NCBI GenBank assembly: GCA_963809765.1
Contig: CAWEKT010000003.1
Span: forward strand, 186,001 to 250,000
From: JACVRM01 sp963809765
GTDB taxonomy: Bacteria > Actinomycetota > Thermoleophilia > Gaiellales > Gaiellaceae
Length of the DNA: 64,000 nucleotides
Direction: 5' to 3'
Below the pieces are notes generated by a model. That model ran no database searches and had not been told where the DNA came from. It worked only from the letters and a program-made list of their open reading frames with translations. The position numbers were made by a program, and so were the translations under genes. Shown in pieces: positions 24,475 through 34,029 of the stretch (positions are counted from its first letter, which is position 1; every line of letters begins with the position of its first letter).

Positions 24475-25499
24475 GAGCACGCGAGCTCGGGATCGCCGTC
24501 GGCGACCTGGAGCCCGGCCCGCTCGATGCGATCACCGACGTCGACGGCGTCCGCGTCGGCCACTCCACACTCGTCGAGGGCGACGACGTGCGCACCGGCG
24601 TGACGGTGGTGCTCTTCGACCACCTCCCGCTCTTCGCCGCGCCCGACCGGCTCAACGGCAACGGTGAGATGACCGGGCTCGAGTTCGTGCGCGAGTTCGG
24701 CCTGCTCGCGAGCCCCATCGCGATCACGAACACCCACAGCGTCGGCGTCGTCCGGGACGCGCTCGTGGCCGCCGCGGTCGAGAGCGGCGAGCTCGTCCAG
24801 CCCTGGGACCTGCCGGTCGTCGCCGAGACCTGGGACGGGCGGCTGAACGACATCAACGGCTTCCACGTCCGCCCGGAGCACGTGCAGGAGGCGCTTGCGG
24901 CCGCGAGCGGCGGCCCCGTCGCGGAGGGAAACGTCGGCGGCGGCACCGGCATGGTCTGTCACGGCTTCAAGGGCGGGATCGGCACCGCCTCCCGACGCAG
25001 CGGCGAGTGGACGGTCGGCGTGCTCGTGCAGGCCAACCACGGCTCGCGGCGCCGGCTGCTCGTCAACGGCGTGCCCGTCGGCGCGGAGCTCGGACCCGAC
25101 GTCGTGCCGCTGCCGGGCGCACCGGGCGCCGAGGGCGCCGGCTCGATCATCGTGCTCGCCGTCACCGACGCGCCGCTTCTGCCCCACCAGTGCGAGCGGC
25201 TTGCCCGCCGCGCGTCGCTCGGGATCGCGCGGACGGGTGGCGCCGGCGAGAGCTCGAGCGGCGACCTCCTGCTCGCGGTCGCCACCGGCAACCGGCCGGC
25301 CGCCGAGGGCGAGTCCTCGCTGCGCATGCCCGCGGAGTCGAGCCTGGACGACCTCTTCTACGCCGCGATCGAGGCGACGGAAGCCGCAATCGTGAGCGCG
25401 CTGCTGGCGGCCGAGACGATGACCGCCCGTGGCGTGACCGTGCACGCGCTCGAGCCGCAGGCGCTCCTCGACGCGCTCGCCAGGTACGGCCGCCGCTGA
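24471..25499 (+). CDS. P1 family (DmpA-type) peptidase
   Basis: 342 residues. The family comprises self-cleaving N-terminal-nucleophile aminopeptidases and beta-aminopeptidases. Matching blocks: LDAITDVDGVRVGHSTLVEG, ITNTHSVGVVRDALV, EGNVGGGTGMVCHGFKGGIG and the autocleavage region TGGAGESSSGDLLLAVATGN, where a Ser after Gly becomes the nucleophile. The position of the exact scissile bond is inferred by family similarity. The GTG start overlaps the manB stop (GTGA). The partner gene downstream is convergent. Confidence 0.87.
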   Translation: MRARELGIAVGDLEPGPLDAITDVDGVRVGHSTLVEGDDVRTGVTVVLFDHLPLFAAPDRLNGNGEMTGLEFVREFGLLASPIAITNTHSVGVVRDALVAAAVESGELVQPWDLPVVAETWDGRLNDINGFHVRPEHVQEALAAASGGPVAEGNVGGGTGMVCHGFKGGIGTASRRSGEWTVGVLVQANHGSRRRLLVNGVPVGAELGPDVVPLPGAPGAEGAGSIIVLAVTDAPLLPHQCERLARRASLGIARTGGAGESSSGDLLLAVATGNRPAAEGESSLRMPAESSLDDLFYAAIEATEAAIVSALLAAETMTARGVTVHALEPQALLDALARYGRR

Positions 25500-25502
25500 G
25501 CG

Positions 25503-25973
25503 TCAGAGGCGCGAAGCGAGCGCCTCCACGAGCTCTCCCTGCAGCCAGGTGAGCCAGCCGTAGTAGGCGAGCTCGGCAGCGCGTGGATCGCGCGCCGAGA
25601 TGCCCCGCTCGTAGAGCTCCTCCGTCACGCCGAGCTGCTCAGCCAGCACCAGGCGGGCGTCGTTCAGGACGCCGCACCAGGCGGCTGCCTCCTCCTCGTC
25701 GAGCCGCTCGGCGTCGAGGGTGCGGCGGACGGTCGCCAACGCCGCCAGCCGCTCCGACTCCAGGCTGTCGCGCACGAGCTCCTCGAATTCGGCCGCCGCA
25801 ACTGGGTCGTCGCGATGTGCGGGCGGGAAGAGCCGTGCGGCGCCCGGGTCGCGCGCCGCCACCAGCGTGCGCAGCTCGTCGACCAGACGGCCGACCGCCT
25901 CGCGTTCCTCGCCCCGGAGCCGGAGCTTGTAGGCGCCGTCCGGCAGCGGCTGCACCGGGCGCCGGAAGAGCAC
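25503..25973 (-). CDS. DUF2017 family protein
   Basis: 156 residues. It belongs to the actinobacterial DUF2017 family that follows clpS nearly everywhere. Typical blocks are PDGAYKLRLRGEEREAVGRL, RLFPPAHRDDPVAAAEFEEL and the conserved NDARLVLAEQLGVTEELYER ending with LAYYGWLTWLQGELVEAL. All-helical, cytoplasmic. A role with ClpS/ClpCP proteolysis is likely from context only. It lies 1 bp after the clpS stop. Confidence 0.85.
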   Translation of the reverse strand: MLFRRPVQPLPDGAYKLRLRGEEREAVGRLVDELRTLVAARDPGAARLFPPAHRDDPVAAAEFEELVRDSLESERLAALATVRRTLDAERLDEEEAAAWCGVLNDARLVLAEQLGVTEELYERGISARDPRAAELAYYGWLTWLQGELVEALASRL

Positions 25974-25974
25974 C

Positions 25975-26271
25975 TCAGTCCTGCTGCAGCGTCGCCCACA
26001 GGCCGTGCGCCTGCAGACGGGCGACGTCGGCCTCGGCCTGCTCGCGCGGCCCAGTCGTGACGGCGGCCTTGCCCTCGTAGTGCACCTGGTACATCAGCTT
26101 CTCGGCCTTCGGCTTCGGAAAGCCGAACAGCTTCTGGAACACGTAGGTGACGTAGTTCATGAGGTTGACCGGGTCGTTCCAGACGATCACGACCCAGGGC
26201 CGGTCCTCACGCTGTTCCTCGCGCTGCTCCGGCTCCTGCGTACGCCTGGGCGCCTCGATGGTCGTTGCCAT
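25975..26271 (-). CDS. clpS: ClpS adaptor of ATP-dependent Clp protease
   Basis: 98 residues. ClpS binds N-degron substrates and hands them to ClpC/ClpA. The core is intact: WVVIVWNDPVNLMNYVTYVF (with the N-degron pocket residues Asn-Asp and Met), QKLFGFPKPKAEKLMYQVHY and EADVARLQAHGLWATLQQD. The unstructured N-terminus (about 25 residues, Glu/Gln/Arg-rich) is longer than in E. coli. The ATG at 26271 is preceded by ATGGAGGGCGTC, giving a GGAGG-type ribosome site. Operon with DUF2017. Confidence 0.92.
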   Translation of the reverse strand: MATTIEAPRRTQEPEQREEQREDRPWVVIVWNDPVNLMNYVTYVFQKLFGFPKPKAEKLMYQVHYEGKAAVTTGPREQAEADVARLQAHGLWATLQQD

Positions 26272-26386
26272 GACGCCCTCCATTGTTGCTGGCGGCGGCT
26301 CGTGCCGACAGAGGGCACGGTCGCACCGCCCGCTCGGGATTCCCTGCCCCATGGCGCGGTCGACGAGTCTCGGACGCGCTGCGCGC

Positions 26387-26392
26387 TAGGGT
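26387..26392 (+). promoter_or_regulatory. -10 box TAGGGT of the thioesterase gene
   Basis: TAGGGT, 6 nt before the GTG at 26399. Confidence 0.45.
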
Positions 26393-26398
26393 CGCCTG

Positions 26399-26882
26399 GT
26401 GGAGCTGGAGCTCGGCCGTGTCACCGACCGCAAGCCGCCGTTCAAGTACTCCGCACTGGACGCGGGTCGGGTTCTCGGACACCGACGCGCAGGGCATCGT
26501 CTACTACGGGCGCTACCTCCCCTACTTCGACCTGGCGCGCGTCGAGTACCACCGCCACCTCGGCCTCATGCGCATGGCCGGCGGCGTCGAGTTCGTCATG
26601 CGCGCCTCGGCGCTCGAGTACCTGGCGCCCGCCCGCTTCGACGACCTGATCGAGGTGTTCGTCCGCGTCAGCCGTCTCGGGCGCACGAGCGCGACCTTCG
26701 AAGGCGCCGCCTACCGCCCGGAAGACGACCGCCTGATGGTCACCGCCAAGCAGACGCTCGTGCTCGTCGACCTCGAGGAGCGGCGCGCCTGCCCCATCCC
26801 GGCCGAGTACCGCGAGCGGATCCGTGGCTTCGAAGGCGACGACTGCGAGGACGCTGCGTCTGAGCCGCGAGAATCGCCGTAG
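26399..26882 (+). CDS. 4-hydroxybenzoyl-CoA-type thioesterase (one frameshift)
   Basis: About 160 residues of the hot-dog fold. The family motif is clear: GFSDTDAQGIVYYGRYLPYF, with the catalytic Asp in DTDAQG, followed by the long helix LARVEYHRHLGLMRM and strands FDDLIEVFVRVSRLGRTSAT and LMVTAKQTLVLVDLEERRAC. It hydrolyses acyl-CoA of unknown chain. The first 18 residues (ELELGRVTDRKPPFKYSA) are in another frame; one base near 26460 is off. The GTG start is supported by TAGGGT 6 nt upstream. Confidence 0.82.
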
Positions 26883-27277
26883 CCACTCCGGAGCGAAGGA
26901 GGGGGCACATGAGAAACCAGGGTTCCCCGTGTAGCGAGCACGCGCGAAGCGCGGCCAAGCAACACGGCGCGGGCCCACCCGTCGTCCCCGGGACAGGTGG
27001 GCGCCGCAGCCTGTGCCCCTCCCCCGATCTTCTTGTAGGGGACCTGGCCCGGACGGTCTATCCCTCAAACGAGGTACCTCGTGCACAAGGCCACGTATCC
27101 CTCGATCGAGTGAACGGCGATTCGGCGTGGGAATGCGTCACTGGCGCGCGTGTCCCCCAGGCGCGGTACCCCGCCGCCGGCGAGCCTCATCCCTCGCGCG
27201 GGTGACCCATCGACGTGCCGGGATCGCCCCCCTCCGGGGAGCACGCCGGAAGTCGGGATCGGAGCTTCGAATGGCTC
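26883..27277. other. 395-bp intergenic region rich in palindromes; possible structured RNA
   Basis: No recognisable gene. It lies between two convergent genes. It holds the hairpin at 26973-27002, the palindromes ACGAGGTACCTCGT (27069-27082) and CTCGATCGAG (27101-27110), and two related ATCCCTC(A/G)A blocks. A 98-codon plus-strand frame starts at an ATG (26909) behind an excellent AAGGAGGGGG site, but its product (RNQGSPCSEHARSAAKQHGA...) looks non-globular and matches nothing I know. Tests against tmRNA, SRP RNA and RNase P landmarks by eye were negative. Confidence 0.4.
26973..27002. other. Two-tier stem-loop
   Basis: Outer arms GCCCACC / GGTGGGC and inner arms GTCCC / GGGAC around one base. 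No T-run follows, so it is not a standard terminator; it could be part of a structured RNA. Confidence 0.5.
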
Positions 27278-29490
27278 CTACGACGGCGTGACGCGGTAGG
27301 CGTCGAAGACGGCGTCCAGGTGCCGCAGCGCGTTCAGGAGCGTCCGCAGCGAGCGGACGTCGCCGATCTCGGCCGTGTACCAGTTCTTCGCGAGCTGGTC
27401 CTCGACGTGCCCGCCGTACTCGACGATGTTCGCGCCGTACTCGGCGAACGTCCGGGCGACGTCCTCGAGCAGCCGCGGGCGGTCCCAGGCGTCGACGGCG
27501 ATCTGGACGAGGAACCCCTGCGTGGCGCCGCCGTCCCACTCCACGTCGGTGAAGCGCTCCGGGTTGCGCCGTAGCGCCCGCACGTTGGGGCAGTCGTCGC
27601 GGTGGATGGTGATGCCCTTGCCGAGCGAGATGTAGCCGACGATCTCGTCGCCCGGCACCGGCGTGCAGCACTTGGCGAGGCGGACGAGCACGTCGGCGGC
27701 GCCGTCGACGCGGATGCCGACGTTGTTGGAGTCGACCGCCCGGCGGGCCTTCGGCGCCTTGAGCGGGACCGGCTCTTCCTCGACTGCCTCTTCCGTCTTG
27801 AGCCGGTTGAGGACCTTGTTGACGATCTGGCCCGGCTGCAGCTTCCCGGAGCCGAGCGCGAGGTAGAAGTCCTCGGCCTTCTTGAAGCCCGTCTCGCGGA
27901 TCACCTGCGCCAGCACCGCCGACCCGGCCAGCTTCTTGTACGGCAGGTTCTGCTTGCGCAGCGCCTGCTCCAGCGTCTCGCGGCCGCGCTGCTCGGTCTC
28001 CTCGCGCGTCTCGCGCGTGAACCACTGGCGGATCTTGTTGCGCGCCCGCGACGACTGGGCGAGCGCCAGCCAGTCTCGCGACGGGCCGCGCCCCGACTTC
28101 GACGTCAGCACCTCGACCATGTCGCCCGAGTGCAGCTGGTAGTGCAGCGGCACGATTCGCCCGTTTACCTTGGCGCCGACCGTGCGGTGGCCCACGTCGG
28201 TGTGGACGGCGTAGGCAAAGTCGATCGGCGTGGCGCTGGCCGGCAGACGCTTCACCTCGCCGCGCGGGGTGAAGACGTAGACCTCGTCGTCGAAGAGGTC
28301 CGCCGAGAACGACTTCATGAACTCTGCCGGGTCGCTCTCGTCCTGGTCCCAGTCGATCAGCTGGCGCACCCAGCCGAGCCACTCCTCGGCGAGCTGCCGG
28401 CGCGGGTCGCCGCGCTTGTACAGCCAGTGGGCGGCGATGCCGTACTCGGCCGTCTCGGTGCATCTCGCGCGTGCGGATCTGGATCTCGAGCGGCCGGCCG
28501 TGGGGACCGATGACCGTCGTGTGCAGGGCGCGGTAGCCGTTCAGCTTCGGCATCGCGATGTAGTCCTTGAAGCGCCCGGGCATCGGCTTCCAGAGCGAGT
28601 GGATGAGGCCGAGGGCGCCGTAGCAATCGCGGGTTCCTTCCTCGGCCGAGCGCTCGGCGATGACCCGCATCGCGGTCAGGTCGTAGATCTCGTTGAACTC
28701 CTTGCCGCGCTTGGCCATCTTCTCGTAGATGGAGTAGAAGTGCTTGGCGCGCCCCGAGATCTCGGCCGGGATGTCCACCTTCTCGAGCTCGGCCTGCAGC
28801 TCGTCGCCGGCCTCGCGGACGTGGTCGTCCCGGTCCGCGCGCCGCTCACTGACCATCGCCTTGATCTCGTCGTACTTGCGCGGGTGCAGCGTCTGGAAGG
28901 CGAGGTCCTCGAGCTCCCACTTGAGCGTGTGGATGCCGAGGCGGTGGGCGAGCGGTGCGTACACCTCGAGCGCCTCGCGGGACTTCTGCAGCTGCTTCTG
29001 CTTGCCCGAGGTACTCGATCGTCCGCAGGTTGTGGAGGCGGTCGGCGAGCTTGATCAGGATGACGCGCGGGTCCCGTGCCATCGCCAGCACGAGCTTGCG
29101 GTAGTTCTCCGCCTCGGCCTGCTCGCGGCTCGCGAACTGGACGCGGGTCAGCTTGGTGACGCCCTCGACGAGCTGAGCGATCTCGTCGCCGAACTCGGAC
29201 TGGACGTCCTCCGTGGTCGCGTCGGTGTCCTCGACCACGTCGTGGAGCAGCGCAGCGGCGATCGTCGCCTCGTCGAGGTGGAGCTCGGCGGCGCAGATCT
29301 TGGCGACACCGAACGGGTGGACGATGAAGTCCTCGCCCGAGCGGCGCTGCTGCCCGTCGTGATGCTCCGCCGCGAAGGCGAACGCTCGTGCGACGAGCTC
29401 GGTATCGGCGCCCGCGCGGTACGCGATGACGTCGGCCAGCAGCTCGTCGAGGAGGTGCTGATGCCGGCCAGCGGCCTCGACGACGGCCAT
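27278..29490 (-). CDS. rel: Bifunctional (p)ppGpp synthetase/hydrolase Rel (frameshifted)
   Basis: About 737 residues, full RelA/SpoT size. It makes and degrades the stringent-response alarmone. The HD hydrolase domain is intact (SGEDFIVHPFGVAKICAAEL, ALLHDVVEDTDATTEDVQSE), then the synthetase (RAKHFYSIYEKMAKRGKEFN, IYDLTAMRVIAERSAEEGTR, MPKLNGYRALHTTVIGPHGR), the TGS domain (VYVFTPRGEVKRLPASATPI) and C-terminal zinc-finger/ACT parts (AKCCTPVPGDEIVGYISLGK). The frame breaks at about 29010 and 28455, each by one base. The ATG at 29490 has a TACACT box 6 nt upstream. Single Rel, as is usual in actinobacteria. Confidence 0.93.
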
Positions 29491-29496
29491 GGATTC

Positions 29497-29502
29497 AGTG
29501 TA
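29497..29502 (-). promoter_or_regulatory. -10 box TACACT of rel
   Basis: Minus-strand TACACT, 6 nt before the ATG at 29490. Confidence 0.5.
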
Positions 29503-29687
29503 CTGCGGCGGTTTCACGCCACCTCTCGCGCCGAAGGAGACCCGGGCTACGGGCCGAACCCCGGCCACGTGCTCAAGCGACGACGCAAGACGACGAAGAA
29601 GCTGGCCCGTCTCCTGATCCAGCTCGAGCGGGCCACCGTTCCGAAACCACTGCCGCGCTCCGGCCGCGCCTCGCTGCGCGCGATGGG

Positions 29688-31569
29688 CTAGGCCGCCCGG
29701 GCGAGCTCCACGGGCTCGGCGGCATCCGCGAGCAGTCGCTGGAAGGTCGCGGACTCCAGTGCGCTCCGCCAGACCGGGGTGGCCGCGTCGAGCCCGAGCT
29801 CCGCGAAGACGGCGCCCGCGTCCGCGCTCCAGCCGTCCTCCCCCACGCGCCACTCGTCGGCGAGCCACGCGTGCAGCTCGTCGTACCTCGGCTGCGACTC
29901 CCAGACCTCACGCACGACGAGCTGCGGCGCCACCGTCCCGTTCCAGTGGTTCTCCTCGAACCGGAAGGCGACGTCGTAGCGCACGGGCCGCCGCAGCGAG
30001 TCGACCCTGGTGCCGAGCCCGAAGGCGATGGCGCTGCCCGCCGAGCGCCCGTCGTGGCGGACGCGGAAGCGGAGGTGCTTCCCGTCGCCGACCGTGACCG
30101 GCTCGTCGACCTCCGCGCCGGATACCAGCAGGTTCACGGCCGGATTGCCCATCCCGAACGGGCGCAGCTGCCGCAGCTCGGCGCAGAGCTCGGCGGTCAG
30201 CTCGCGGCCGCGCACGACCCCGTCGACGACGAGCCTCGGCGCCAGGTCGTCGTCCGTGAGCACCGAGTCGGCGTGGGCGGCGAACGCCGTCGAGAACGCC
30301 TCGATCGCGTCCGGGCGAATGCTGAGCCCCGCGGCGGCGCGGTGGCCGCCCCAGCGCTCGAGCAGGCTGGAGCAGGCGGCGAGCGCCCCGTGCAGGTCGA
30401 AGGACGCGATCGAACGGCCCGAGCCCTTCGGCAACGGATCGGCCCCGGCGATCAGCACGACCGGCCGGCGGTAGCGCTCGACGAGGCGGGACGCGACGAT
30501 CCCGATCACGCCCTCGTGCCACTCCTCGTTCGCCACGACGTAGCCGCGCGCGCGGCGCCGCGCCTCCGGCCAGGACTCCACCTCGGCGACAGCCTCGCGC
30601 AGCATCCGGTCCTCGATCCCCTGGCGCTCCCGGTTCAGCTCCTCGAGCCGGTCGGCGTACGCGCGCGCCTCGTCGTCGTCGGTGGCGAGCAGGAGCTCGA
30701 GCGCCTCCTGGGGCCGGCAGAGCCGGCCGGCGGCGTTGATGCGCGGGGCGAGACGGAAGCCGATCGCGCCCTCGTCGAGCGTGGCCGGGTCGACGCGTGC
30801 CGAGCGCATGAGCGCGCGCAGACCGGGCTTGTCGGTGCGCGAGAGCGCGCGCAGCCCGGTCTGCGCCAGCGCCCGGTTCTCGTCGACAAGCGGCACGACG
30901 TCGGCGATCGTCGCCAGCGCGACCAGGTCGAGGTGGCGGTGCAACGCCGGGTGGTCAGGGCCGAGCAGCGCCTGGCCCAGCTTCAGCACGACGCCGGTGC
31001 CACAGAGCTCGGGGAACGGATAGGCGGACGGCCTGGTTGCGACGATCGGGCAGTCCGGCAGCTCGTCGCCGGGGCGGTGGTGGTCGGTCACGACCACCTC
31101 GAGCCCCCGCGCGCGGGCGGCCGCCACCTCCTGGACGGCGGTGATGCCGCAGTCGACGGTGAGGACGAGCCCGCACCCCTCGTCGGCCAGGCGGTCGATC
31201 GTGCCGAGCGACAGGCCGTAGCCCTCGTCGAAGCGGCTCGGCAGGTGCCACGACGACCTCCGCGCCGAGCTCGCGGAGCAGCAGCACGGCCAACGCGGTC
31301 GCGCAGATGCCGTCGACGTCGTAGTCGCCGTGCACGCAGATCGTCGTGCCGGCGGCGACCGCGGCGCGGATCGTCTCGCAGGCCTCTTGCATGTCGCCGA
31401 GGGCGAACGGGTCGTGTCCCGGCGACTCGCCGGCGAGGAATGCTCTGGCACTCGCCGCATCGGCGTAGCCGCGGCGCACGAGCACGCGCGCCGTCGTGTC
31501 GGAGATGCCGAGCTCGGCCGCGAGCGCGGTCGCGAGGGCGGGATCACAGGGGGCGATCGTCCAGCGCAT
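29688..31569 (-). CDS. recJ: Single-stranded-DNA exonuclease RecJ (one frameshift)
   Basis: About 626 residues. RecJ degrades ssDNA 5' to 3' in recombination and repair. Domain blocks: ICVHGDYDVDGICATALAVL (motif I, DxD), LVLTVDCGITAVQEVAAARA, the DHH motif LEVVVTDHHRPGDELPDCPI, the DHHA1 block LLERWGGHRAAAGLSIRPDA and C-terminal OB region GKHLRFRVRHDGRSAGSAIA. One frame break near 31250 (VVVAP to PSRFDEGYG). The ATG at 31569 begins MRWTIAPCDPALATALAAEL. It lies 197 bp upstream of rel on the same strand; that gap holds the rel promoter. Confidence 0.92.
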
Positions 31570-31640
31570 GGGGCGTCTCACCGTACGGAGGCCGCCGGAT
31601 GGCGCTATCGCGCGACCTGGCCGCTCCGGACCGGTCCCGG

Positions 31641-31653
31641 CGGGACAGTCCCG
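31641..31653. repeat. CGGGAC-A-GTCCCG palindrome
   Basis: Perfect 6-bp arms around one base in the gap between the divergent recJ and 31764 genes; same motif class as at 19024 and 63750. Confidence 0.5.
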
Positions 31654-31750
31654 CGGGGGCCGCCACGCCTCCTCCCCGGGATCGACCGTATCGAGGGGTC
31701 GCGCACCGACTTGTGCCGAGGGTGTGGCGGAAGCGCTCCGAATGCAGGGT

Positions 31751-31756
31751 TATCCT
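31751..31756 (+). promoter_or_regulatory. -10 box TATCCT of the 31764 gene
   Basis: TATCCT, 7 nt before the ATG at 31764; leaderless layout. Confidence 0.5.
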
Positions 31757-31763
31757 CAGCTGG

Positions 31764-32249
31764 ATGGCCTCTGCGGCCCACCAGCCGTCCGACGACGACT
31801 TCGGCAACTACGCCTCGGGCGACGCCTACCTCGTCGAGTTTCTCGGCTACCGCTTCGAGTTCAACGCCTGCGACTTCCAGGAGCGGGTCGTGGCGGCGGC
31901 CGTGCGGCTCTCGCTCGTGCCGGGCAACGACCTGGACGACGACCAGACGGCCGACCTCGTCGAGCTCACCGCCGACGGCCGTATCGAGGAGCCGCGCAGC
32001 CGGCTCGGCGACTACCTGATCCGGAACTGGGATCGCGTCGGGCTGGTCGAGGGCGAATCGCTCGTCTACTGGCTGCGCAAGCTCGTCTTCCGCGGCGCCT
32101 GGCTCGACCACCGCGTGAAGCAGGGTTTGCTCGAGGTGTCGTGGGACGACGGCGCCGCCGACTTCGGCTACTGCCAGCCGAGCGGCGACCGGGCACTGCT
32201 CGAGCTCGCGCCGGTGCCCTCGTGGCGCGAGGTGCAGTACCCCACGTAG
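31764..32249 (+). CDS. Conserved hypothetical protein
   Basis: 161 residues, intact, not recognised. Acidic and soluble. Blocks visible: GDAYLVEFLGYRFEFNACDF, QERVVAAAVRLSLVPGNDLD, ADLVELTADGRIEEPRSRLG, DYLIRNWDRVGLVEGESLVY and WLRKLVFRGAWLDHRVKQGL. No metal site, signal or transmembrane segment. The ATG is set by a TATCCT box. The stop codon's last base is the first base of the methyltransferase GTG, so the two are translationally coupled and may act together. Confidence 0.6.
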   Translation: MASAAHQPSDDDFGNYASGDAYLVEFLGYRFEFNACDFQERVVAAAVRLSLVPGNDLDDDQTADLVELTADGRIEEPRSRLGDYLIRNWDRVGLVEGESLVYWLRKLVFRGAWLDHRVKQGLLEVSWDDGAADFGYCQPSGDRALLELAPVPSWREVQYPT

Positions 32250-33007
32250 TGCCTGTCGCGCCCGACTGGTACGACGGGTTCTTCGACGACGACTGGCTGA
32301 CGATCCTCGAGGGGCGCTCGACGCCCGAGCGCAACACGGCCGAGGTCGACTTCGTGGTCGAGGCGCTCGGCCTCGAGCCCGGTGACCGCGTTCTCGATCT
32401 CGCCTGCGGCTTCGGCCGGCACAGCATCGGCCTTGCCCGGCGTGGCATGCGTGTCACCGGCCTCGACCTGAGCGCACCCTCGCTCGAGCGGGGTCGGGCC
32501 GCGGCGGCCGAGACGGGAGTCGAGGTCGAGTTCGTCCACGGCGACATGCGCGAGCTGCCGTGGCGAGACGAATTCGACGCCGTGGTCAACCTCTTCTCGT
32601 CCTTCGGCTACTTCGCTACGGAGGCCGAGGATCAGCGCACGCTCGCTGCCGTTGCGTCGGCGCTCCGCCCCGGTGGCAGGTTCCTGCTCGAGACGTTGCA
32701 CGTCTTCGGCATGGCTCGCGGGTTCGCCGCTCGCTCGTGGAGCGAGCTCCCGGACGGGCAGCTGCTGGTCGAGCAGCGCGAGCTCGATCTCCTACGCGGC
32801 CGCAATGACACCACCTGGACGGTCGTGGGAGCAGACGGGCGTCGGCGGGAGCTGCAGAGCTCGTTCCGCCTCTACACGCCGGCGGAGCTGGCGCGGATGC
32901 TGGAGACGGCCGGCCTGGAGGTGGAGGAGGTCTGGGGCGGGCTCGAGCGCGCAGAGCTGACTCTCGACTCGTACCGACTCGCGCTGAAGGCCGCCCGGCC
33001 CGCCTAG
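32249..33007 (+). CDS. Class I SAM-dependent methyltransferase
   Basis: 252 residues. The SAM-binding fold is intact: motif I VLDLACGFGRHSIGLARRGM, the acidic loop VTGLDLSAPSLERGRAAAAE, VEFVHGDMRELPWRDEFDAV and ALRPGGRFLLETLHVFGMA. The substrate is not readable; relatives include ubiquinone-type and small-molecule methyltransferases. The GTG at 32249 shares one base with the stop of the upstream hypothetical gene. It ends 4 bp into the convergent ruvB. Confidence 0.82.
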   Translation: MPVAPDWYDGFFDDDWLTILEGRSTPERNTAEVDFVVEALGLEPGDRVLDLACGFGRHSIGLARRGMRVTGLDLSAPSLERGRAAAAETGVEVEFVHGDMRELPWRDEFDAVVNLFSSFGYFATEAEDQRTLAAVASALRPGGRFLLETLHVFGMARGFAARSWSELPDGQLLVEQRELDLLRGRNDTTWTVVGADGRRRELQSSFRLYTPAELARMLETAGLEVEEVWGGLERAELTLDSYRLALKAARPA

Positions 33008-34029
33008 AACAGGCTCGGATCGACCTCGACCGGCACGGCGGCGCCGACATGCGCGCGGCCGAGCGTGGTGATGACGCGGCCCCGCGGCGTCCGCTGGATG
33101 AAGCCGAGCTGGAGCAGATACGGCTCGTAGACGTCCTCGATCGTGTCCGGCTCCTCGCCGAGCGCGACGGCGAGCGTGGAGAGGCCGACCGGCCCGCCTT
33201 CGAACTTGCCTGCGATCACCTCGAGCAGCTCGCGGTCGGTGCGCTCCAGCCCCTGCTCGTCCACCTCGTGGAGCGCGAGCGCCTCCGCAGCGACCTCGAC
33301 CGTGATGGCGCCCTCGTGGCGTACCTCCGCGACGTCGCGGACGCGGCGGAGGATGCGGTTGGCGATCCGCGGCGTCCCCCTCGACCTGCGGGCGATCTCC
33401 CCCGCGGCGTCGTCGGCGATCTCGACGCCGAGGATGCGCGCGGAGCGCCGCACGATGCGTGCCAGCTCGTCGGGCTCGTAGTAGCCGAGCCGGAAAGTCA
33501 TGCCGAACCGGTCGCGCAGCGGCGTCGTGAGCAGCCCGGTGCGGGTGGTCGCGCCGACGAGCGTGAACGGCGGCACGTCGAGGGTCAGCGTGCGGGCGGC
33601 GGGCCCCTGGCCGACGACGATGTCGAGCCTGAAGTCCTCGAGCGCCGGGTAGAGCACCTCCTCCACTGCCCGGCTGAGGCGGTGGATCTCGTCCACGAAG
33701 AGGACGTCGCGCGGCTCGAGCGCGGTCAGGATCGCCGCCAGGTCGCCCTTCCGCTCGAGGGCGGGCCCCGCGATGGTGCGGATGCCCACGCCGAGTTCCT
33801 CGCGGACGATGAAGGCGAGGCTCGTCTTGCCCAGGCCCGGCGGCCCGACCAGCAGGACATGGTCGAGCGCCTCACCGCGCGCCCGCGCCGCATCGAGCCC
33901 TACCCGCAGCTGCTCCTTGACCCGCTCCTGGCCGACGAAGTCCTCGAGCCGCCGCGGGCGGAGGGAGAGCTCGACCTCGTCGTCCTCGGCGGTCAGCGCC
34001 GGGGCGAGGAACTGCTCCGGCGCGGTCAC
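33004..34029 (-). CDS. ruvB: Holliday junction branch-migration helicase RuvB
   Basis: 341 residues, full length. It is the AAA+ motor of the RuvAB complex. Signatures: LRPRRLEDFVGQERVKEQLR, Walker A VGPPGLGKTSLAFIV, Walker B DVLFVDEIHRLSRAVEEVLY, sensor 1 FTLVGATTRTGLLTTPLRDR, Arg finger region GEIARRSRGTPRIANRILRR and C-terminal winged helix GFIQRTPRGRVITTLGRAHV. The GTG start overlaps the ruvA stop (GTGA). Last gene of the ruvC-ruvA-ruvB operon. Confidence 0.96.
   Translation of the reverse strand: MTAPEQFLAPALTAEDDEVELSLRPRRLEDFVGQERVKEQLRVGLDAARARGEALDHVLLVGPPGLGKTSLAFIVREELGVGIRTIAGPALERKGDLAAILTALEPRDVLFVDEIHRLSRAVEEVLYPALEDFRLDIVVGQGPAARTLTLDVPPFTLVGATTRTGLLTTPLRDRFGMTFRLGYYEPDELARIVRRSARILGVEIADDAAGEIARRSRGTPRIANRILRRVRDVAEVRHEGAITVEVAAEALALHEVDEQGLERTDRELLEVIAGKFEGGPVGLSTLAVALGEEPDTIEDVYEPYLLQLGFIQRTPRGRVITTLGRAHVGAAVPVEVDPSLF

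Noticed and set aside
26909..27205. 98-codon frame with a strong Shine-Dalgarno
   Set aside because: Kept only as a note in the intergenic entry: composition is non-protein-like and the region is full of palindromes, so an RNA element is at least as likely.
26883..27277. tmRNA, SRP RNA, 6S RNA or RNase P RNA
   Set aside because: None of the universal landmarks (tRNA-like ends, GGTCCGGAAGGAAGCAGC-type loop, GAGGAAAGTCC) are present.
29517..29691. Short basic plus-strand frame (LKRRRKTTKKLARLLIQLER)
   Set aside because: It lies in the rel promoter gap, ends against recJ, has no ribosome site or -10 box, and the basic composition can arise by chance.
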